Assembly (NCBI GenBank): GCA_964535025.1
Contig: CAZHRW010000281.1
Location: 1-10,014 of the forward strand
Source: JAAYZK01 sp964535025
Lineage (GTDB): Bacteria; Planctomycetota; Phycisphaerae; SM23-33; FEN-1343
Length of the DNA stretch: 10,014 nt
Direction: 5' to 3'
The notes beneath the pieces are model-generated. The model was not told the DNA's origin. It saw only the letters and a program-made list of their open reading frames with translations, and did no database searches. Below are positions 6,102-10,014 of the stretch, piece by piece. Positions within the stretch are counted from its first letter, which is position 1. Every line of letters begins with the position of its first letter. The position numbers and the translations under genes are program-made.

Positions 6102-7184
6102 TTACCGCACGCCGAGGGTGCGGTAGTCGTCGGTCCCGGTCTCCGTCGCAGCGCTGTGCTGGGGAGCGTCGACGTGGACCGACCAGATGTTCTCCTGCCC
6201 GTCACGATCGCAACTGAAGTAGATCGCCTCGCCGGCCCAGGTGGGCCCGTATTTGCGTCCGGGCCCCTTGGTGAGCTGCTGGAGGTTCTGCCCGTCGAGA
6301 TCGACGGTGTAGATGTCGATCCGCCCGGCCCCTTCCGGAGCGACCGAGGCGAACGCCAGTTGCCGCCCGTCGTCGCTGAAGGTGGGGCTCAGGTAGGCCC
6401 GGTCGGGCGCATCGGCCACCAGCGTGGGCAGCGAGGGTTGCCCGTCGATCAGGTCGATCATCCAGATGCCGTACAGTTGCCCATCCCGCGCCCGCGGCCG
6501 CTGGAAGGCGATGCGGTCGGCGACCGGCGACCAGACGGGAAACAGCCCGTAGCCGACGAACTGGCGGCTGCCGGGCCTGGACAGGGAGGCGATCCACATC
6601 TCCCACCGGCCCGAGCGCGCCGACCGGCAGGCGTAGATCAACCGATCGCCGTCGGCGCTCCAGGACGGATGGACGTTGTCGCCGCCGCCGTAGGTGACCT
6701 GCCGGATCGACCGGCCGTCGAGGGTCATCACGTAGATCTCGTAGGCCCCGGTGCGATTGGACGCGAACGCCACATAGCGTCCGTCGGGGGAGATCGCCGG
6801 CTGGATGTCGCTGGCCGGATCGCTGGTCAACTGGGTGACGGCCTGGCTGTCGATCCGCTTGAGGTAGATGTCCGGCCAGGGGCTGTGGGCCGTGGAGGCG
6901 AAGACCATGATCCGCCCGCCGCCGTCCACGCAGGGGTCGGTGTCGCCGCCGACGGTCTGGAAGCTGTGCCGGCGCAGGGCCGAGACCGCCGTGGCCTCCG
7001 TCGCGCCGGCCGGCGGGGCCATGCGGCCCAGGACGTCCATCAGCTCCCGCATCTCCCGGTCCGGCTGCGTGATGGTTTCGATCCGAACCGGGTCGGAAGA
7101 CGCCGTGGAAGGCAACCCGTAGTAGGATGACCCACAACCGGCCACCATCCCCGCGGCCAGGAGTACCGTGATCGCGCGGATCAT
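6102..7184 (-). CDS. TolB-like PD40 beta-propeller lipoprotein
   Basis: A 360-aa protein. GAGGA lies 7 nt before the ATG at 7184, favouring MIRAITVLLAAGMVAGC over the upstream ATG at 7190. The signal peptide ends in a clean lipobox VAGC with lipidated C17. Six PD40-type blades follow from about residue 87: IMVFAS...DIYL; AISPDGRYVAFASNRTG (130-146); PSWSADGDRLIYACRS (173-188); FPVWSPVADRIAFQRP (215-230); PTFSDDGRQLAFASVA (267-282); PTWAGEAIYFSCDRDGQ (314-330). This is the C-terminal half of TolB. The TolB N-domain is missing here, and residues 18-85 are a linker-like region. The next gene downstream supplies an alpha/beta domain of the missing kind. TolB works in the periplasm with Pal, but no Tol-Pal gene is in the window, so the partner is unknown. 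Confidence 0.88.
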   Translation of the reverse strand: MIRAITVLLAAGMVAGCGSSYYGLPSTASSDPVRIETITQPDREMRELMDVLGRMAPPAGATEATAVSALRRHSFQTVGGDTDPCVDGGGRIMVFASTAHSPWPDIYLKRIDSQAVTQLTSDPASDIQPAISPDGRYVAFASNRTGAYEIYVMTLDGRSIRQVTYGGGDNVHPSWSADGDRLIYACRSARSGRWEMWIASLSRPGSRQFVGYGLFPVWSPVADRIAFQRPRARDGQLYGIWMIDLIDGQPSLPTLVADAPDRAYLSPTFSDDGRQLAFASVAPEGAGRIDIYTVDLDGQNLQQLTKGPGRKYGPTWAGEAIYFSCDRDGQENIWSVHVDAPQHSAATETGTDDYRTLGVR

Positions 7185-7201
7185 GTGCATATCCTCATGT
7201 T

Positions 7202-7259
7202 CGCGCCCCCCGGCGCGGAGGTTCGTGTCCTTTGGTGAGGTATCGACCAAACCGACACG
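7202..7259 (-). promoter_or_regulatory. Leader with two hairpins before the beta-propeller gene
   Basis: Two inverted repeats lie just upstream of the start at 7184. The larger pairs CGTGTC (7224-7229) with GACACG (7254-7259) and TTTGG (7231-7235) with CCAAA (7247-7251), with a 1/2-nt internal loop and an 11-nt apical loop. The smaller, CGCGCC/GGCGCG (7202-7217, 4-nt loop), ends about 7 nt before the ribosome binding site. Such a pair could control translation, or the larger could be a DNA operator. No riboswitch family is recognised and no clear -35/-10 pair was found upstream. Confidence 0.45.
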
Positions 7260-7280
7260 GGGTCTTGAGGTGTAATGGGC

Positions 7281-7308
7281 TTGCCTTAGGCAACCGGCTG
7301 TAGGCCGG
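7281..7308. repeat. Two adjacent short palindromes
   Basis: TTGCCT-T-AGGCAA (7281-7293) is a perfect 13-nt palindrome. It is followed directly by CCGGC-TGTAG-GCCGG (7294-7308). They lie in the gap between two minus-strand genes, upstream of the beta-propeller operon. The first has the size and AT-rich half-sites of a repressor operator; its function is unproven. Confidence 0.35.
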
Positions 7309-7320
7309 CGCGCACCGCGG

Positions 7321-7341
7321 CCCGCGCCGCGATGGCGCGGG
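7321..7341 (-). terminator. GC hairpin after the P-loop/NDT-like gene
   Basis: CCCGCGCC/GGCGCGGG forms an 8-bp stem with a 5-nt loop starting 3 nt past the stop codon at 7345. There is no T tract on the minus strand, so this would be at best a weak or factor-assisted terminator, or a 3'-end stabiliser. Confidence 0.35.
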
Positions 7342-7344
7342 CTT

Positions 7345-8457
7345 TCAGCGGCCCGTCGGGCCGAACAGGCCGCCTTCCCGGTCGTCGGCGAAGTAGCCGC
7401 GATCGCCGAAGTACGTCACCGCGTCGGCGATCGAGGGGAAGACCGCCGTGGCGGTCTCGGTGACGAAGGGCGAGGGGGTCGCCTCGCCGGGCCAGATGAC
7501 GAACACGTCCTTGGCGGCCTCGTGGGCGTGCTGCAGTTCGCGCTCGACCCCGCTGGACAGGCCCACTTGCCCGTCGCCCAGGCGGGGGACGTAGGAGATG
7601 ATCAGGTCGCTCTGATCGATGAGCATGAAATCGCGGGCGTAGATCTGCCCGTCGATGTCCGAGACAATCGAGACCAGCTCGGCCGCGTCGATGTTGATCC
7701 GACGGCCGGCGACGGTCACGGTCACCCAGCGGCGGCCTTCCTCGACGGCCTCGAGGGCCAGGTGGGTAAGGTACTTCTCCTCCAGGTCGCCCGGATCGAA
7801 GCAGACGAAATGAAGCTTCATCTGCCGGCGGAACATCTCGATGTCGGCCATCACCGCCGGATGGGCCATCACGTGCGACATGGGGAAGCTCAGGTACGCC
7901 TTGCGCAGGTCCGGCCGCAGCAGCAGCGCCGCCAGCGTGTCGGCCGTCGAGGCCTCGTGGCCGCGGGCCTGGATGTAGAAGCAGCCCCGCCCGCGAACGA
8001 TCTGGCTGACCAGCTCGGTCGCCAGCGTCTCTTCCTCCCGCCAGACCATCAGGTCCTTCAGCGAGTGCTCGGCGTGTCCGTCGCGGAGCATGCGGGCGTG
8101 GATGGCGTCGATGTTGTCGACCAGGCAGATGTAGCTATCGGCGTCGAAGGCCTTCAACTGGTCGTAATCGAAGGCGTAGAACAGCCCGTGCCGCCAGCGG
8201 AAGGTCGCGTGGGTATTGACGATCGTGTGCGCGTGCCGGGGCGCCTCGTTGAGAATATCCTTGAACACCGCCCGCCGCAGCAGCCGCAGGCGGGTCAGCG
8301 GCAGGTCCAGGATCCGCCCGGGCGGCACGTCGGGCGCCTCGGCGTACATCCTGTCGCCCACGTTGGCCAGCCACACGTCCTGCCCGGCGGCCTCGACGAC
8401 CCGCTGAAGGTACGCCTTCTTGTCCAAGCCCACCTGTCCGGTCACAATCGCCTTCAT
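7345..8457 (-). CDS. Deviant P-loop protein with nucleoside deoxyribosyltransferase-like C-domain
   Basis: A 370-aa soluble protein. The start at 8457 (MKAIVTGQVG) has AGGGAG 5 nt upstream and begins exactly at the first beta strand. The N-terminal half looks like an adenylate-kinase-type P-loop fold: GQVGLDKK (7-14) replaces the usual GxxGxGK(S/T), with D12 for the last Gly and K14 for Ser/Thr. Further motifs are NVGDRMY (32-38), NTHATFRWRHGLFYAFD (81-97) and CLVDNIDAIHARM (111-123). The C-terminal part (about 268-350) has DGQIYARDFMLIDQSDLIISYVP, SSGVERELQHAHEA and VFVIWPG, with the aspartates and the SxGxxxE pattern of nucleoside 2-deoxyribosyltransferase-like enzymes. A nucleotide or nucleoside ligand is likely, but the substrate is unknown. 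The missing Ser/Thr makes ordinary kinase activity uncertain. It stands alone, reading away from the 8600 gene. Confidence 0.7.
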   Translation of the reverse strand: MKAIVTGQVGLDKKAYLQRVVEAAGQDVWLANVGDRMYAEAPDVPPGRILDLPLTRLRLLRRAVFKDILNEAPRHAHTIVNTHATFRWRHGLFYAFDYDQLKAFDADSYICLVDNIDAIHARMLRDGHAEHSLKDLMVWREEETLATELVSQIVRGRGCFYIQARGHEASTADTLAALLLRPDLRKAYLSFPMSHVMAHPAVMADIEMFRRQMKLHFVCFDPGDLEEKYLTHLALEAVEEGRRWVTVTVAGRRINIDAAELVSIVSDIDGQIYARDFMLIDQSDLIISYVPRLGDGQVGLSSGVERELQHAHEAAKDVFVIWPGEATPSPFVTETATAVFPSIADAVTYFGDRGYFADDREGGLFGPTGR

Positions 8458-8544
8458 GCTTGCTCCCTGCTCGATGATCGGCGGTCGGGCCGCCGAGAGC
8501 AACCGGCCCACCCGGCGGGCAGGCTCGGCCTTTTCCCGTGAGAC

Positions 8545-8578
8545 ACTATAGGTTCACCTTAAGGTCTTCCGATATGAT
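8545..8578. promoter_or_regulatory. Divergent -10 boxes flanking a palindromic candidate operator
   Basis: On the plus strand TATGAT (8573-8578) and on the minus strand TATAGT (8550-8545) each match TATAAT at 5 of 6 positions. Between them lies the perfect 10-bp palindrome ACCTTAAGGT (8556-8565), extended by outer GG/CC (8551-8552, 8569-8570). It occupies the -35 zone of both promoters, and no good -35 boxes are visible. This fits activator- or repressor-controlled divergent transcription of the genes at 8457 and 8600. The rest of the 8458-8599 gap shows no gene. Confidence 0.45.
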
Positions 8579-8599
8579 ACGAGATACGCAGCCAATGTC

Positions 8600-10014
8600 A
8601 TGACAGTGAACCGGCCCCAATCCGACCACGGCGGGACCCAGGCCGAGCAGGCCGCCCGGGACGAGGAGGAACTGCTCGACGTCCTGGCCGGCCATGCGGT
8701 CGACCAGCTCCTCCACGACCAGGCCGCCGACCTCAACGGTGCGGCGGCGGGCATCGACGAGGACACCCCCCTCGTCGAGGGCGCCCGCGAGAACGACGAC
8801 GGCCCCTATGCCGGCCCAGACGTCGAGCGGACCGTGACGGCCGAGGAGCTCGACGCCCTGTTCGGCCCCTCGGCCGACACGTACGCCCCGCCGACCGACG
8901 AGCAGGACGCGGCCGACACGCTGGATGACCTGTTCCCCGAGACCTCGCCGACCGGCGACACCGCCGCGGCCCCGGCCGCGCCCGCCGACGACGACGACGG
9001 CGAGAGCGGCCCGGTGACCCAGGCCGACCTCGACGCGATGTTCACCCGCTCCGATGAGCCCGAGACGCCGTCCGGCACCGACGGCCCCGTCAGCCAGGCC
9101 GATCTCGACGCGCTGTTCGCCCAGGCCGACGGGCAGGTCCCGCCGTCCGCCGACAACGAGAAGGCCGACGACGGCGCCGCCACGCCCGAGACGCTCAACG
9201 CGGCGTTCGCCGAGGCCGAAGCGTCGGGCGACGAAGACGCGGCATCCGCCGGGGCGGTCGCCCAGGCGGATCTCGATGCCTTTTTCGCCAAGGGCCCCGA
9301 GCAAACGCCCGCCGCGGCGCCGGACGAACCGCCGGCGGATGGGCCGCCCGAACCGGCGGCCGAGGCCCCGCCCGAGACGGCGGCCGCCGGGGCCAACGAG
9401 ACGATGAGCCAGGCGGACCTCGATGCGCTGTTCGCCCAGGCCGCCGGCGAAACACCGGATGAGACGGCCGAGGCGACCGACGAGGCGGCCCTGGACGCGA
9501 CCCTTGAGCGCCAGCAGGTCGACCACCCCGACACCCCCGAGCCCCCGCCGGCCGCCGCCGAGGCCGTCAGCGCCGCCGAGGCCGGGGCGCTGCGCGACGA
9601 GTCGTCGGCGGACGCACCGCCGCCGATCGAACGGCTGGAGGATCTCGACGCGCTGCTGGCCGAGCGGGCCGAGCAGGGCGCCGCGGCGGCGGATCTGGCC
9701 TCCGACCCGGTGGGCAGAGGCACCGACGATCTGGCGGACCACGAACCGGCCCCTCCCGAGGCCGACACGGCGTCGCCCGCGGCGCCGGCCGCGGCGCCGC
9801 CGACGCCCGTCGCGGCCGCGTCGCCCGTCGCCGAAGCGCCCCCGCCGTCCGAGACGATCACGCCGCCGTCGACGGCCGAGCTCGAAGGCGAACCCGCGCC
9901 GCCGGCGCCGGCTCAGCCGGCCCGGCCGCGGGCCGACTGGCGGGGGGGCGGCCCGGCCGGCCTCGACGCGGGCAACCGTCCGTTCGCCCCGGGCCCCCCC
10001 CCCCCCCCCGGCAT
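8600..10014 (+). CDS. Acidic Ala/Pro-rich protein with FliM-type SQADLDALF repeats, 3' partial
   Basis: This frame stays open from ATG 8600 to the window end (471 codons, no stop), so the gene is cut by the edge. The product begins MTVNRPQSDHGGTQAEQAAR and is strongly acidic and rich in Ala, Pro, Asp and Glu, so probably disordered. It carries clear copies of a peptide of the type (V/M)(S/T)QADLDALF: residues 79-88, 139-148, 164-173, 220-229 and 269-278, plus weaker ones at 105-112, 195-203 and 346-353. This resembles the SQ(A/D)EIDALL peptide at the N-terminus of FliM, which binds phosphorylated CheY. I infer a tether or sponge for a response-regulator-like partner, or the N-terminal extension of a motor-switch protein whose folded domain lies beyond the edge. 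There is no Shine-Dalgarno before 8600, so the start is uncertain (GTG 8606 is an alternative). The last codons encode PPPPP within the C run. Confidence 0.75.
   Translation, partial: MTVNRPQSDHGGTQAEQAARDEEELLDVLAGHAVDQLLHDQAADLNGAAAGIDEDTPLVEGARENDDGPYAGPDVERTVTAEELDALFGPSADTYAPPTDEQDAADTLDDLFPETSPTGDTAAAPAAPADDDDGESGPVTQADLDAMFTRSDEPETPSGTDGPVSQADLDALFAQADGQVPPSADNEKADDGAATPETLNAAFAEAEASGDEDAASAGAVAQADLDAFFAKGPEQTPAAAPDEPPADGPPEPAAEAPPETAAAGANETMSQADLDALFAQAAGETPDETAEATDEAALDATLERQQVDHPDTPEPPPAAAEAVSAAEAGALRDESSADAPPPIERLEDLDALLAERAEQGAAAADLASDPVGRGTDDLADHEPAPPEADTASPAAPAAAPPTPVAAASPVAEAPPPSETITPPSTAELEGEPAPPAPAQPARPRADWRGGGPAGLDAGNRPFAPGPPPPPG
8834..9658 (+). repeat. Array of SQADLDALF-type coding repeats
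   Basis: Repeat units at 8834-8863, 9014-9043, 9089-9118, 9257-9286 and 9404-9433 encode VTAEELDALF, VTQADLDAMF, VSQADLDALF, VAQADLDAFF and MSQADLDALF. Degenerate units are at 8912-8935 (ADTLDDLF), 9182-9208 (TPETLNAAF) and 9635-9658 (LEDLDALL). Spacing is irregular (about 75-180 nt), and the spacers share no sequence beyond composition. Codons vary between units (GAC/GAT, GCC/GCG), so the peptide is more conserved than the DNA, as expected of selected motifs rather than recent tandem duplication. Confidence 0.8.
9994..10009 (+). repeat. Run of 16 C at the window end
   Basis: Sixteen consecutive C lie 5 nt from the window end, inside the reading frame of the repeat protein, where they encode a Pro run. 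It may be a real slippage-prone tract or a sequencing/assembly artefact at a contig end. Confidence 0.8.

Noticed and set aside
8541..8552. CACTATAGG, resembling the core of a T7 phage promoter
   Set aside because: Only the 3' part matches and the upstream TAATACGACT is absent. It is better read as part of the minus-strand -10 region.
8574..8603. Nine-codon upstream ORF (MIRDTQPMS) overlapping the 8600 ATG as ATGA
   Set aside because: Its start lies inside the predicted -10 box, so it would not be on the transcript, and it has no ribosome binding site.
8834..9658. Repeat array considered as CRISPR or tandem DNA repeat
   Set aside because: Spacing is irregular, the units differ at codon third positions and they are in frame, so this is a protein-level repeat.
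8546..9861. Long minus-strand ORFs (398 and 351 aa) antisense to the repeat protein
   Set aside because: They mirror the plus frame, giving Gly/Arg- or Ser/Ala-rich products. The plus frame has conserved SQADLDALF peptides with codon variation, so it is the coding one.

Overview
The window is GC-rich bacterial DNA with tightly packed genes. The short bL28 protein with a GGVGVRTTG segment, the two-gene rnfC-rnfD block and the style of the lipoproteins suggest a Planctomycetota bacterium, possibly of the Phycisphaerae. That placement is a judgement from sequence character, not from a tree. Both edges look like natural contig ends: the left edge lies inside what looks like a group II intron and the right edge sits on a run of 16 C. 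The window may therefore be a whole small contig.

Layout. Positions 1-96 (minus) look like the 5' end of a group II intron, inserted 5 nt past the intrinsic terminator (102-127) of rpmB. A sigma70-type promoter (643-670), tRNA-Leu(CAG) (518-601) and rpmB (208-474) form one minus-strand unit. Two small convergent genes of unknown function follow (831-1046 plus, 1043-1342 minus). A plus-strand pair, rnfC (1488-2840) and rnfD (2833-4071), encodes two subunits of an Rnf-type membrane electron-transfer complex without the usual rnfG, E, A and B beside them. Several cofactor-site motifs in both proteins look degenerate. rnfD meets a minus-strand block head-on and overlaps its last gene by 31 nt.

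The minus-strand block reads, in transcription order: a six-bladed PD40 beta-propeller lipoprotein (7184-6102), an alpha/beta lipoprotein resembling CsgG/LpoB or the N-domain of TolB (6048-5317), a 72-residue protein (5298-5080) and a XerC-type recombinase (5027-4041). The first two look like the two halves of TolB carried on separate lipoproteins. Upstream, also on minus, lies a two-domain nucleotide-binding protein with a deviant P-loop and a deoxyribosyltransferase-like C-terminus (8457-7345).

From a divergent regulatory region with a palindrome (about 8545-8578), a plus-strand gene starts at 8600 and runs off the right edge. It encodes an acidic, Ala/Pro-rich, probably disordered protein with repeated copies of a short peptide of the type SQADLDALF. 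This matches the CheY-binding peptide normally found once at the N-terminus of FliM. The array is the most unusual feature here and is easy to miss, because the ORF has no stop inside the window and long antisense frames cover it.
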